Origin: Adhaeribacter soli
Lineage (GTDB): Bacteria > Bacteroidota > Bacteroidia > Cytophagales > Hymenobacteraceae
Assembly (NCBI RefSeq): GCF_008727925.1
Contig: NZ_VTWT01000002.1
Span: 650,796-714,795 of the forward strand
Reading direction: 5' to 3'
DNA length: 64,000 nucleotides
The notes under the pieces were generated by a model that was given only the letters and a program-made list of their open reading frames with translations, searched no databases and had not been told where the DNA came from. Both the position numbers and the translations under genes were made by a program. The stretch's first letter is position 1; the number at the start of each line of letters is the position of its first letter. Below, piece by piece: positions 38,904 through 47,644 of this stretch.

Positions 38904-38930
38904 AGTTCCTTCACTAACGTTCATGATGAC
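38904..38930. repeat. Diverged partial copy of the 11492-11620 repeat
   Basis: It matches 11593-11619 at 20 of 27 positions. Six of the seven differences are C/T or G/A changes. The rest of the element is not recognisable here. Confidence 0.5.
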
Positions 38931-38955
38931 AAGTGCATTTATGTAAACTTTTTTT

Positions 38956-39144
38956 CACCTCGGTCTGTGCCCTCACAGACCGAAGCACTGCCGTTAAAGG
39001 TTAAAAAGCTACCTGCTCATTAATGTTTAATAAAGGCTTTGCCCGGAAATTGCGGAATTTCGAACTTCTTTTATAGTTTAAACAGCAAAACCATTGCTAA
39101 TTTTTAAGGCCTCTGCTTCGGTCTGTGAGGGCACAGACCGAGGT
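38956..39144. repeat. Inverted pair of TCGGTCTGTG hairpins
   Basis: At 38956-38988 the hairpin has stem TCGGTCTGTG / CACAGACCGA and loop CCCT, flanked by CACC and AGCAC. At 39114-39144 the same sequence occurs as the exact reverse complement. The two face each other across 125 bases and could form a larger stem. Two further copies are at 58865-58897 and 59005-59035. Confidence 0.8.
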
Positions 39145-39199
39145 GCTATTGGTTCTTAAAGATGTGTATATACCGTAGGTTCCTAAAAAGAAGAGTATT

Positions 39200-39601
39200 T
39201 TACGTAACCGGATCCCGGAAGAACTTAGAAACCATCATGTAAACAAGGGCAAGGGCCAGCAGCCAGGTAAACAGCACGATGAGCCAGGCATACCGGAAAT
39301 GCGGTTTTCCGGCCTGGAACTGAGCAGCAGCTTTGGCCCGGCATTCAGCCAGAACGGCGGGCGGGATTAACCTTATGGAAAGGGCAATGCCGGCGGGAAC
39401 AATTAAAAGATCGTCCAGGAAACCGAAAACGGGAATAAAATCCGGGATCAGATCGATCGGGCTCAAGGCGTAGCCGATGGTAATAGCAATAATGAGCTTT
39501 GCCACCCACGAAACCTGCGGATGCCGGTAGGCCAGGTATAAGGCAAAGATCTCTGCATTCAGGGCGCGGGCTTTTTCGCGAAGCTTCCGGATGAGTTTCA
39601 T
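39200..39601 (-). CDS. YkvA family (DUF1232) membrane protein
   Basis: 133 residues. The DUF1232 core is plain: WVAKLIIAITIGYALSPIDL followed by IPDFIPVFGFLDDLLIVPAG. A second hydrophobic helix near the end (YAWLIVLFTWLLALALVYMM) makes this version membrane-anchored at both parts. The family has no established biochemical role. It is the last gene of a minus-strand run and starts 47 bases after the aroE stop. Confidence 0.85.
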   Translation of the reverse strand: MKLIRKLREKARALNAEIFALYLAYRHPQVSWVAKLIIAITIGYALSPIDLIPDFIPVFGFLDDLLIVPAGIALSIRLIPPAVLAECRAKAAAQFQAGKPHFRYAWLIVLFTWLLALALVYMMVSKFFRDPVT

Positions 39602-39648
39602 GTAAAGGCTTTTTACCTTTTACGGAGAAACCAGGCAAGGAAGCTAAT

Positions 39649-40386
39649 TCAGGCGTTCCAGATCTGCCAGGCTGCTTCCGCCTGCAGGCAAAGCATGGCA
39701 TAACCGTTGGTTACGCTTGCGCCGGCAGCTTTTCCTTTTTTCATGAATTGCGTTTCGGCCGGATTATAAACCAGATCGAACAGGTATTGCCGGCTGGAAA
39801 GGAAGTGGTACGGAATAGGCGGAGCGGCTTCGGTATCAGGATAGGTACCTAGAGGCGTGGTATTTACGATAAGGGTACTGGCCGCTATTATTTCCTCGTT
39901 CAGTTGCCCGTAGGTTAAAACGTTAGGCGCCGGATTTCTGGATACCACCCGAAACGGAATTTGGAGATGATCGAGTGCTGCCTGAACAGCCTTGGAAGCG
40001 CCGCCGGTTCCGAGAAGCAGGGCTTGGGCAGAAGAAGAAACAGGAAAGAATTGCTGCAGGGCCTGCATAAACCCCTGGTAATCGGAATTGTAGCCGATTA
40101 TACCCTCGGGCGTGAACTTGAGCACGTTAACGGCGCCAATTCTGGCCGCAACCGGATCCAGGGCATTCAGGTACGGAATAACGCTTTCTTTGTGCGGAAT
40201 GGTTACGTTCAGGCCTTTCAGGTCGGGCTGGGAAGCGATTAATTCCGGAAACTGGGAAATTGCAGGAAGCTCGAAAAGCTGGTACGAGGCATCCGTTATT
40301 CCTTCGGCCTTGAATTTCGCATTAAAGTATTTCTCCGAAAAGGAATGCCCTAATGGATAACCGATCAGCCCGTATCTGCGCATCAA
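39649..40386 (-). CDS. aroE: Shikimate dehydrogenase
   Basis: 245 residues, somewhat short for AroE but normal in Bacteroidota. The substrate-binding start is GYPLGHSFSEKYFNAKF, the catalytic lysine is in GLNVTIPHKESV, the NADP loop reads LLLGTGGASKAVQAAL, and DLVYNPAETQFMKKGKAAG plus NGYAMLCLQAEAAWQIW close the family pattern. It reduces 3-dehydroshikimate to shikimate with NADPH in aromatic amino-acid synthesis. Gaps of 47 bases on each side place it loosely with dedA and the ykvA-like gene; no other aro gene is here. Confidence 0.95.
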   Translation of the reverse strand: MMRRYGLIGYPLGHSFSEKYFNAKFKAEGITDASYQLFELPAISQFPELIASQPDLKGLNVTIPHKESVIPYLNALDPVAARIGAVNVLKFTPEGIIGYNSDYQGFMQALQQFFPVSSSAQALLLGTGGASKAVQAALDHLQIPFRVVSRNPAPNVLTYGQLNEEIIAASTLIVNTTPLGTYPDTEAAPPIPYHFLSSRQYLFDLVYNPAETQFMKKGKAAGASVTNGYAMLCLQAEAAWQIWNA

Positions 40387-40433
40387 CTTATTTCTTCAGG
40401 AACAGGTACTTTTTTGCTCCAAAACCTAGGGTT

Positions 40434-41111
40434 TTAAGCGTTAACCCGCCGTTGTTTCATCTTATGCTTTACTACTTCCAGGATTGGAGGCAGCACCGAC
40501 AAGATGATGATGGCGAAAATAACCAGCGTAAAGTTCTTTTTAACCGCCGGAATATTGCCAAACAGGTAACCGGCCACTACGAAGCCTGCCACCCAGATAA
40601 AGCCGCCCACAATGTTGTAAGTAATAAAACGGCCGTATTTCATGGTGCCTACTCCGGCAATAAAAGGGGCAAACGTGCGGATGATGGGAATAAAGCGGGC
40701 GAAAATAATGGTCTTGCCCCCGTGTTTATGATAGAATTCTTCGGTTTTCAACAGGTATTCCCGCTTTAAGAAACGGTAGTCTTTCTGGAAAACCTTCGGG
40801 CCGAACCAGTTGCCGATGGCATAATTGAGCGTATCGCCCAGGAAGGCGGCAATAAATAAAAGGCCGATCAGGTAATAAATATTAAAGGGTCCGTCTACGT
40901 GCTGGCCATTAATTATCTGGGGAGCAGCAAATGCGCCGGCCGCAAAAAGCAGGGAATCGCCTGGCAGAAAAGGCATAACGACCAGACCGGTTTCCACAAA
41001 AATGATCAGGAACAGGATGGCATAGGCCCAAACCCCGTAGTTATTGATAATTTCTGTTAAATGAACATCCAGGTGAAGGATGAAATCGATCAGGTACTTT
41101 ATAATTTCCAT
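40434..41111 (-). CDS. DedA family membrane protein
   Basis: 225 residues with five or six membrane segments. DedA signatures: FVETGLVVMPFLPGDSLLF with the conserved acidic pair, a GDTLNYAIGNWFG stretch, and FARFIPIIRTFAPFIAGVG with two conserved arginines. DedA proteins are proposed lipid transporters or scramblases, including undecaprenyl-phosphate flipping, needed for envelope stability. Its place downstream of the polysaccharide export genes fits that role, but the link is inference. It begins 19 bases after the end of the ComA-like gene. Confidence 0.92.
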   Translation of the reverse strand: MEIIKYLIDFILHLDVHLTEIINNYGVWAYAILFLIIFVETGLVVMPFLPGDSLLFAAGAFAAPQIINGQHVDGPFNIYYLIGLLFIAAFLGDTLNYAIGNWFGPKVFQKDYRFLKREYLLKTEEFYHKHGGKTIIFARFIPIIRTFAPFIAGVGTMKYGRFITYNIVGGFIWVAGFVVAGYLFGNIPAVKKNFTLVIFAIIILSVLPPILEVVKHKMKQRRVNA

Positions 41112-41130
41112 GCCAGACGGTTAATGCGTT

Positions 41131-41934
41131 TTAAGTTAATTTTTGGGTAAGATCTGCTTCTTTTTTCAGGGCTTCCATGTCCAGGAAATGGCTGAATGTA
41201 TCGCCGCGAAGGCCTAAACGGATCGTTTCTAAAGGAACAACTTCACTAGGCGCAATGTTGCCCAGGTTTACGTTGGCGCCCAGCAGTTTAATAAAGAATA
41301 CCTGCTGCGACTTCTGCGGGGCTTCCCAGATAATTTTTTCGAAAGGAATTTTGGTCAGGATCTCTTCTACCAGGCCGCTGCGTACCTCGCCGGTGCTGCG
41401 GAACAAACCTACGTTCCCGGCTTCCCGGGCCTCGCCGATCACTTTCCAGGAACCAGCTGCCAGTTCGTCCTGCATCAGCTTGATCCATTTGTATGGCGGA
41501 ATGATCTTGGTATCGTCTTTCGAACCAACTTCAGACAAAACAGTCACCTGCTCGGAAAGCGTTTGGATATACTCGCATTTCAGGCCATGATCGAGCTCGA
41601 TAGAACCATCAGAAACTTCCGCATACCCCATTTTATATTTATCCAGAATGCGGCGGTAATCCTCTAACTGGTTGCGGATAATGAAGGCTTCAAACAGCGT
41701 ACCGCCGAAATAAACCGGAATGCCGGCAGCCCGGTACACATCCAGTTTCTTTTCCAGGTTAGGTACCACGTAAGAAGTGGCCCAGCCTAATTTCACGATA
41801 TCTACGTAATTACCGGCTACTTCCAGAAAATCTTCCACTTCACGCACACTCAGGCCCTTATCCATGGCCATGGTGTATCCGGCTTCCCGCGGTTTCTGTT
41901 CGCGTTCCGGTAAATTATTCAGAATGTAATTCAT
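41131..41934 (-). CDS. Phosphosulfolactate synthase-like protein (ComA family)
   Basis: 267 residues from the ATG at 41934; an upstream in-frame start at 41961 would overlap the TPR gene. The family pattern is visible in KPREAGYTMAMDKGLSVREV, the VDIVKLGWATSYV strand, YFGGTLFEAF, YAEVSDGSIEL and the EAREAGNVGLF end of the barrel. In methanogens this enzyme joins phosphoenolpyruvate and sulfite to form phosphosulfolactate, the first step to coenzyme M. This organism is not a methanogen, so here it may feed a sulfonate such as a sulfonolipid precursor, or use another nucleophile. It starts 7 bases after the TPR stop. Confidence 0.85.
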   Translation of the reverse strand: MNYILNNLPEREQKPREAGYTMAMDKGLSVREVEDFLEVAGNYVDIVKLGWATSYVVPNLEKKLDVYRAAGIPVYFGGTLFEAFIIRNQLEDYRRILDKYKMGYAEVSDGSIELDHGLKCEYIQTLSEQVTVLSEVGSKDDTKIIPPYKWIKLMQDELAAGSWKVIGEAREAGNVGLFRSTGEVRSGLVEEILTKIPFEKIIWEAPQKSQQVFFIKLLGANVNLGNIAPSEVVPLETIRLGLRGDTFSHFLDMEALKKEADLTQKLT

Positions 41935-41941
41935 TAATTGC

Positions 41942-43339
41942 TTATTTGCGGTACTGGTCAATAATTCGGGTTAGTGCTTTCTGCGACTCCAGTTCGGGAA
42001 AGTACTCGAAAAGCAGGCGGTGCTTATCAAAGTCCAAAATTAACGCATTTTCCAGATAATTATATGCTTCGCGGTATTTTCCTGCCGAAAGCAGGTAAGC
42101 GCAAAGCCGGTAATGCAGCTCGGCATCGTCCGGGTTAATTTCCATCGCCGCTTTAATGGTATCAATGGCTTCTTCGAAATTACCCTGTTCGTGCAGAATA
42201 ATAGACCAGTTCAACCAGACATCTTTGTTGGCAGGCGCCAGATGGCTGGCTTTTTCGTACGCTTCCAGGCACGAAACTATGTTGCCTACGCTGTATTCTG
42301 CCGCTCCAACCGCCATCCAGTAATCCGGGTTCTCCGGGTAAACGGTAGCCGCCTTGCGGAAAAAGTGGACGGCCTCGAACCATTTTTCCTGCGCATTCAG
42401 AATAACACCAATGCCGAACCAGGCTTCATCCATCTCCGGATCCAGGTCGATGGCTTTCTGATAGTAGCGCCGCGACAAGTCCCACTGCCCCATTTTCTCG
42501 TAGCATTCGCCAATGTTGCAGTAAACGTCTGCCGACGGTTCTTCGTGCTCCAGCGATTGCTGAAAGGCATCTACGGCTTTCCCGAATTCCCCGAGGCAAA
42601 CATAGGCATTGGCCAGGTTGGTATAAGCAACCGCAAAATTGGGCTTAATGATGGTAGCATACTCAAACGCCTCTGCCGATTTTTCGAAATTAGCCAGTTT
42701 GAAATGCAGCATGCCCAGGTTAAACCAGGCCAGGTGCGAGTACGGATCTTTGTCTACCGCTTCCTGAAAGAAAGGAATATGTTCTTCTAAGGTACCGGTT
42801 ACTTCCAGGCAGTACAATAATTCCTGCAGGGCAATTTCGTTTTCCGAATTCACCTCCAGGCACTTTTTATAGTACTTGATGGCCGAATTGAATTTACCCC
42901 AGCTCTGGTAAGTTAAACCGATATTAAATAAAATATCATCCCGGTTATCGGCCAGGGCAGCAGCGCGTTTCAGGTAATCGATCGCATCGCCGAAATCGCC
43001 TTTCTGGGTGTAAATAATGCCGTGGGTAAGCAGTACGTCGGCATTTTCGGGTTCAGATTGTTCCAGGCCGTTTATAATATCCAGCGCTTCGGCAAATTCC
43101 CCGGACATAGCCAGGATCTGCGATTTATCGATAAGCAGCTCGGTAGAAAACGGATATTGGTTTATAGCGGTGTTGCAGGCCTGAATAGCCTTGGAAAAAT
43201 TAAAATTGGTGGTATAATGGTCAATAATCAGTTCAAAATCGGCCAGATCGAAAAAGACGCTGTCGTTGTTTGCCAGCATGTCCTCAAATCGTCTGATGAT
43301 TTCCAGCCCTTCGTCTTTATCCTCAAAATTTTCGTTCAT
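41942..43339 (-). CDS. Cytoplasmic TPR protein
   Basis: 465 residues from the ATG at 43339, preferred over an upstream in-frame ATG at 43372 because MNENFEDKDEGLEIIRRFED is the natural acidic start and the added residues are unlike the rest. About ten tetratricopeptide repeats follow (for example YEKMGQWDLSRRYYQKAIDL and FEEAIDTIKAAMEINPDDAE). There is no signal peptide, so it is probably cytoplasmic and binds other proteins. It sits directly before the ComA-like gene (7-base gap) and 70 bases after the epimerase gene. The partner is unknown. Confidence 0.88.
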   Translation of the reverse strand: MNENFEDKDEGLEIIRRFEDMLANNDSVFFDLADFELIIDHYTTNFNFSKAIQACNTAINQYPFSTELLIDKSQILAMSGEFAEALDIINGLEQSEPENADVLLTHGIIYTQKGDFGDAIDYLKRAAALADNRDDILFNIGLTYQSWGKFNSAIKYYKKCLEVNSENEIALQELLYCLEVTGTLEEHIPFFQEAVDKDPYSHLAWFNLGMLHFKLANFEKSAEAFEYATIIKPNFAVAYTNLANAYVCLGEFGKAVDAFQQSLEHEEPSADVYCNIGECYEKMGQWDLSRRYYQKAIDLDPEMDEAWFGIGVILNAQEKWFEAVHFFRKAATVYPENPDYWMAVGAAEYSVGNIVSCLEAYEKASHLAPANKDVWLNWSIILHEQGNFEEAIDTIKAAMEINPDDAELHYRLCAYLLSAGKYREAYNYLENALILDFDKHRLLFEYFPELESQKALTRIIDQYRK

Positions 43340-43409
43340 CTTCCTCGTTCGTTGTGCCTGCCAAAACGGCAAGCCCTTCCTTCCAATACATGCGGCCGCT
43401 GGAAAAAGT

Positions 43410-44387
43410 TTAGCGTTGGGCTGCCTGGTATTTTTGTTTTAATCCGGCACAGCACCAGCTTATTGTTTCCGGCAGCGGCCGAAACCCGAAAGTTAACACT
43501 TTTTTTACTTTCCCGCTGCTATAAATGTTACCGCGGCCGGCAATCCGGGCGGTGTCGCGGGTAATTAAAGGCCGTTTGCCCGTAACCAGGCTCCGGACAT
43601 GTTCCAGCCGCCAGAGCAGCCCGGCCGCCGTAGCGCCAACCTTAATTGCGGGGGCCTTTTTACCGAAACAAGCAGCTGTTTTTTCGAAGAATTCCCGGTA
43701 AGGCATGGCGCCGCCATTCAGAATAAACCGCTCACCTTTTATATCGGAAAAAGCCAGTTGCAGCATTACTTCTACCACATCGCGCACATCTACAAAATTG
43801 GCGCTGCCTTCGGTGTAAAAAGGCTTTTCTTCGAAAACGTAGCGGAATAATTTCGTGCTGCTTTCAGCCCAGTTGCCCGGCCCCAGCACGATAGAAGGAT
43901 TTACGATTACCGCATTCAGACCTTCGGAAATTCCCCGCCACACTTCCAGCTCCGCATTGTATTTCGATTCGGCATAGTCGGTATGGTAGGCATTCAGGTC
44001 CCATTTGGCTTCTTCGTCGGCAACCGGTTTGTTTTTCTCGTTTTCTACCGCGGCAATGGAACTGACATAAATGAGTTTAACTGCGGGCCGGGCCAGGCAG
44101 GCATTTACGATATTAGCTGTGCCTTCTACATTTATTTTATGCAGCAGTTCTTTGTCCTGGGGAGCATAAGAAACCAAACCGGCACAATGAAAAACGAGGG
44201 TAGCTCCTTCCAGCGCTTCCTCCAGAAAAAGCGGATCGAGCAGGTCGCCCTGCAGCCAGGTTAAAAGGCTATTGTTTTGAGCAGAAAAACTACGGCGGCT
44301 TATGGCCCGAACCTTATGACCTTGCCGGGTTAATGCTTCCGTTAGGAAACTGCCTATCAGGCCGGTAGCACCGGTTACTACGATCAT
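43410..44387 (-). CDS. NAD(P)-dependent epimerase/dehydratase family protein
   Basis: 325 residues of the extended short-chain dehydrogenase type. The nucleotide loop is MIVVTGATGLIGSFLTEAL at the very start, the serine region is VSSIAAVENEKNK and the catalytic pair is in YAESKYNAELEVW (YxxxK). VDVRDVVEVMLQL and RFILNGGAMPYREFF are typical of the dihydroflavonol-reductase-like branch. The substrate could be a nucleotide sugar for the export system next door or a small ketone; sequence alone does not decide. It begins 9 bases after the phosphatase gene. Confidence 0.87.
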   Translation of the reverse strand: MIVVTGATGLIGSFLTEALTRQGHKVRAISRRSFSAQNNSLLTWLQGDLLDPLFLEEALEGATLVFHCAGLVSYAPQDKELLHKINVEGTANIVNACLARPAVKLIYVSSIAAVENEKNKPVADEEAKWDLNAYHTDYAESKYNAELEVWRGISEGLNAVIVNPSIVLGPGNWAESSTKLFRYVFEEKPFYTEGSANFVDVRDVVEVMLQLAFSDIKGERFILNGGAMPYREFFEKTAACFGKKAPAIKVGATAAGLLWRLEHVRSLVTGKRPLITRDTARIAGRGNIYSSGKVKKVLTFGFRPLPETISWCCAGLKQKYQAAQR

Positions 44388-44396
44388 GCAGGTAAC

Positions 44397-45155
44397 TTAG
44401 AGTTGAGGATTGATTAAGGGCAATTGCATGAGCTTACCGAAGTATTTAGAAGCAATGGCCTTTTGCATAAACTGAATATGTTTCATGCTGTGGGTATCGG
44501 TTCCTACCAGGTGCACCATTTTAGCATCGATCAGCTTTTCGGCCACCCGCTTTGCCCCATCCGAATAATAACCGCCCAGCGAATTCAGGTTCACCTGCAT
44601 CAGTACGCCGGCTTCGTGCAGGGTTTTCAGTTCATCGAACTTCGAATACAGGTAGGTATAGCGTTCCGGATGCGCCAGCACCGGTTTGTAGCCGGCCGAA
44701 AGCATTTCAAAAACTACTGCCTTCAGGAAACTTGGCTCGTTAATATAAGAAGTTTCGAAAAGCAGGTATTTTTTCTCGCCGCCAAACGTGAGCAAGGGTT
44801 CATTTTCTTCCAATCGGCGCACAAACCACTCATCCAGGTAATATTCGGCCGCACAATCTAATTGTATATTCCAGCCTTTCTCCTGAACGGCCTGCTTTAA
44901 TAAAGTTAGTTTTTCGCGGATGCCCTCCGGCGTATTTTTGTAGAAGTCGCCCATGATGTGCGGCGTCATGATCAGTTTGGTGTATCCCAATCCGATCAGC
45001 GCTTCCACCAAACCCAGCGACTTTTCCAGCGTTTCGGCTCCATCGTCCAGCCCCGGCAATACATGCGAATGCATATCAGCTTTCAATGCCGCCAGATTAG
45101 CCGGAACAGCCTCTTCGCTGTTGCTCCCAAATATTTTCCGGAAAAACGATACCAT
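44397..45155 (-). CDS. CpsB/YwqE-like tyrosine-protein phosphatase (PHP fold)
   Basis: 252 residues. Metal-binding PHP motifs are intact: ADMHSHVLPGLDDGAE (Asp27, His29, His31), MTPHIMGDFYKN, LAHPERYTYLY and VGTDTHSMKHI. CpsB-type enzymes remove phosphate from the tyrosine-rich tail of the partner kinase, which controls polymer length and export of capsule or exopolysaccharide. The start codon follows the stop codon of the Wzc gene with no gap, so kinase and phosphatase are made together. Confidence 0.93.
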   Translation of the reverse strand: MVSFFRKIFGSNSEEAVPANLAALKADMHSHVLPGLDDGAETLEKSLGLVEALIGLGYTKLIMTPHIMGDFYKNTPEGIREKLTLLKQAVQEKGWNIQLDCAAEYYLDEWFVRRLEENEPLLTFGGEKKYLLFETSYINEPSFLKAVVFEMLSAGYKPVLAHPERYTYLYSKFDELKTLHEAGVLMQVNLNSLGGYYSDGAKRVAEKLIDAKMVHLVGTDTHSMKHIQFMQKAIASKYFGKLMQLPLINPQL

Positions 45156-47615
45156 TTACGAGGTGGTAAAACGGCCCTTAATGCGTTGCAACAGCGACGG
45201 TTTTTCTACTTCCTCGTAATATCCTTGTCCGTAACCGTAGCCATAACCGTAACCGTAGCCGTAGCCATAACCGTAGCCGTAGCCATAACCATAAAGCCCA
45301 GAGCTGCGGGCATCGTTTAGAATAGCGGTCAACTTTGTTATTCCATTGGTTCGCATGAGCTTATTGATATTCTTCAGGAACATCTTTTTGGAATAATCGG
45401 CCCGGACAATATAAATAGGAATATCGGCTTTGCGCATTACCAGCATACCATCGGTTACCAAACCTACCGGCGGCGTATCCACAATAATTACATCGTAGAT
45501 CTCGTGTAGCTCCTGCAGCATCTTTTCGAAATTCGGGTTCAGAATCAGTTCCGAAGGGTTTGGAGGCGTAGGCCCGGCCGGGATATACTGCAGGTTCGAA
45601 ATAGAAGATTCCTGAATACATTCCATTACACTATGCTTTTCGATCAGAATAGTGCTTACCCCTTTCGTATTCTCGCCGCCAAAAGCCAGGTTAACTTTCG
45701 GCTTCCGCATGTCCAGATCCAGAATAATTACTTTCTGGTCGGAAAGGGCAATAATACCGCCCAGGTTAACTGCTACGAACGTTTTACCTTCTCCGCTTAT
45801 GGTTGAAGTAATGGAAATAAGGCGTTTATTCTTGGAAGAACTGATAAATTCCAGGTTTGTCCGGATGGAACGAATCGCTTCACTTATAGCAGACTTCGGA
45901 TTTTTATCTACGATCAGCTTCGACACATCCAGCTTTTCTTTCTCGTAGCGTGGTATTACGCCCAGAACCGGCGCTTTGGCTACCCTTTCGATCTCCCGGA
46001 TATTGGTAACCGCATTATGCAGGAAGTACCGCCCGGCAATCAGGCCTAAACCCAGAAATAAACCAGAGGCAAGCCCGATGGCGTAAACCATCATTACATT
46101 AGGTGAGATTGGGTATTTTGGCAGATCAGCATGGGAAAGGATTTGAAAATCCGGTGTGGTCCCGGCCTTGGCTATCCCAAATTCCACTTGCTTCTCCATG
46201 AGGAGCAGGTAAAATTTTTCGTATAATTCAAAGAAACGACGGAGGCGTATTGCCTCGGTTTCCTTTTGCGGCAACTTCAGAAGTTCAGCCTCAACGGTAC
46301 TGGAATTTGCATTGATTGCAACAACCTGGTTCTGAATAAGGTCGCGGCTGCGCTGAAGCAATTCCCGGATGTCCTTTTTCAGCTTATTAATCTGGGTTTC
46401 AATAGAAGTTACCGCAAATGTACCCGGCTGGTTAGAGGCTAAAACTACTTCCCGGCGGGTTTGCAGCGTACCAAGCTCCTTTATTTTCTCGCTTAGTTGC
46501 TGGTCCTGCAGAGACCCTAAAGTAGGGATGATCTGATCAACATGCGTATTCTTTGCCAGCAAGGCACTTACGTCGTCTAACAAAGCGATTTTTAACCGCA
46601 ATGCCTGCCGCTCTTTCATCAATTCTTCAATCTTCAGGCGCGAAGCACTTACGTCGCTTTTTATATCGTACGATTTATTCTTCTTGGCAAAAGCCTCTAA
46701 GTTAGCTTCAGCTTCCTGCAGGCTAACCTTGGTGGCATCTAATTGTTCGCGCAGGAAGGAAATTGTCTGTTCGTTCGACTGGTTTTTCGTTTCGCGCTTA
46801 TGTTCTAAGTAAACGGAATCTACCCGATTGACAATATCCTGGGCCTTTTTAGGGTTATGATCCGTAAAAGAAATTTTAATTGTCTGCGCGTCGAAATTAA
46901 CTACCTGGGCGCTCAGATTACTTCCAATATAATTCAGAACGGCAGCCGGGCTGTTGATTGTAAAATAATAATGCTGGTTTATTACCTGATTTGAAAAGGT
47001 ATTTGTTTTTAATACCTTCAGATCCAGATCATTATTGCTAATTATCTCCCCAAATCCATATTCCCCCGTATTCGTTTTATTCCCAAGGGTATAGGTCAAA
47101 CGAAAGCGGTCTTTGTTCAGGAACTCAACTTCAACAGGTTTATCGTAAAGCTCGGGATTATTAACCTTAAAAATTAAATTAAAAGGCGAATCGGTATAAA
47201 CTTCCTGATCCAGCACATTACCGCGTACAAAGTAACTGACCTCCAGGTTCATGCTTTGACGCACCTTCTCATAGATCAAATTGGATTTCAACAGCTCGAT
47301 TTCGCCGGATAATTGGTTTGTACCTACCCGCTGCTTATCTGACTCACCCAATTTTAGCCCAAGTAAGCCTGCCTCTTTTTTCTCATCTATTTTTATAAGC
47401 GAGGTAGAATCATACAGCTTCGGAGTATACCGGATAACCATGTATGCCCCAAAAAGGCCAAGCATTATCAACAAGAGCACCCATACCAAGCTTTTGCGGG
47501 TTACCTGAACAAGGGTAACCAGGTCAAAATCTGAACCGCTGCTTTCCTCTTCTGCATCAACTATGGCTGGTTTTACTTCCAGTTCGTCCAGTTCTGTGCT
47601 TTGCGTAGGCATCAT
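45156..47615 (-). CDS. Wzc-type polysaccharide co-polymerase and tyrosine autokinase
   Basis: 819 residues. The N-terminal Wzz domain has a membrane helix at about 45-65 (SLVWVLLLIMLGLFGAYMVI), a long periplasmic coiled coil (about 270-470) and a second helix near 510-535. The cytoplasmic BY-kinase has Walker A TSTISGEGKTF (about 603-613), Walker A' ILDLDMRKP and Walker B VIIVDTPPVG. The tail is a remarkable glycine-tyrosine run (residues about 772-797, eleven Tyr alternating with Gly, then GQGYYEE). Tail phosphorylation governs assembly with the export channel. It lies between the Wza-like gene (29-base gap) and the phosphatase (no gap). Confidence 0.95.
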   Translation of the reverse strand: MMPTQSTELDELEVKPAIVDAEEESSGSDFDLVTLVQVTRKSLVWVLLLIMLGLFGAYMVIRYTPKLYDSTSLIKIDEKKEAGLLGLKLGESDKQRVGTNQLSGEIELLKSNLIYEKVRQSMNLEVSYFVRGNVLDQEVYTDSPFNLIFKVNNPELYDKPVEVEFLNKDRFRLTYTLGNKTNTGEYGFGEIISNNDLDLKVLKTNTFSNQVINQHYYFTINSPAAVLNYIGSNLSAQVVNFDAQTIKISFTDHNPKKAQDIVNRVDSVYLEHKRETKNQSNEQTISFLREQLDATKVSLQEAEANLEAFAKKNKSYDIKSDVSASRLKIEELMKERQALRLKIALLDDVSALLAKNTHVDQIIPTLGSLQDQQLSEKIKELGTLQTRREVVLASNQPGTFAVTSIETQINKLKKDIRELLQRSRDLIQNQVVAINANSSTVEAELLKLPQKETEAIRLRRFFELYEKFYLLLMEKQVEFGIAKAGTTPDFQILSHADLPKYPISPNVMMVYAIGLASGLFLGLGLIAGRYFLHNAVTNIREIERVAKAPVLGVIPRYEKEKLDVSKLIVDKNPKSAISEAIRSIRTNLEFISSSKNKRLISITSTISGEGKTFVAVNLGGIIALSDQKVIILDLDMRKPKVNLAFGGENTKGVSTILIEKHSVMECIQESSISNLQYIPAGPTPPNPSELILNPNFEKMLQELHEIYDVIIVDTPPVGLVTDGMLVMRKADIPIYIVRADYSKKMFLKNINKLMRTNGITKLTAILNDARSSGLYGYGYGYGYGYGYGYGYGYGYGQGYYEEVEKPSLLQRIKGRFTTS
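45231..45296 (-). repeat. 6-bp tandem repeat coding the Wzc glycine-tyrosine tail
   Basis: About eleven copies of a 6-bp unit read as Gly-Tyr on the minus strand; on the plus strand the units are CCGTAG, CCATAA, CCGTAA. A higher-order phrase (CCGTAGCCGTAGCCATAA) occurs twice in tandem. Slippage by one unit would add or remove one tyrosine without changing frame. Confidence 0.85.
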
Positions 47616-47644
47616 TAATATGTAAAGTAAAATTTAAATTAAGT

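Larger units (their letters stand above)
38641..39199. other. Repeat-rich intergenic region upstream of uvrB
   Basis: No gene is credible here. It contains a partial dispersed repeat (38904-38930) and an inverted pair of hairpins (38956-38988 and 39114-39144), listed separately. The uvrB promoter must lie in the first part, and readthrough from ykvA, which ends at 39200, enters from the other side. Confidence 0.6.
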
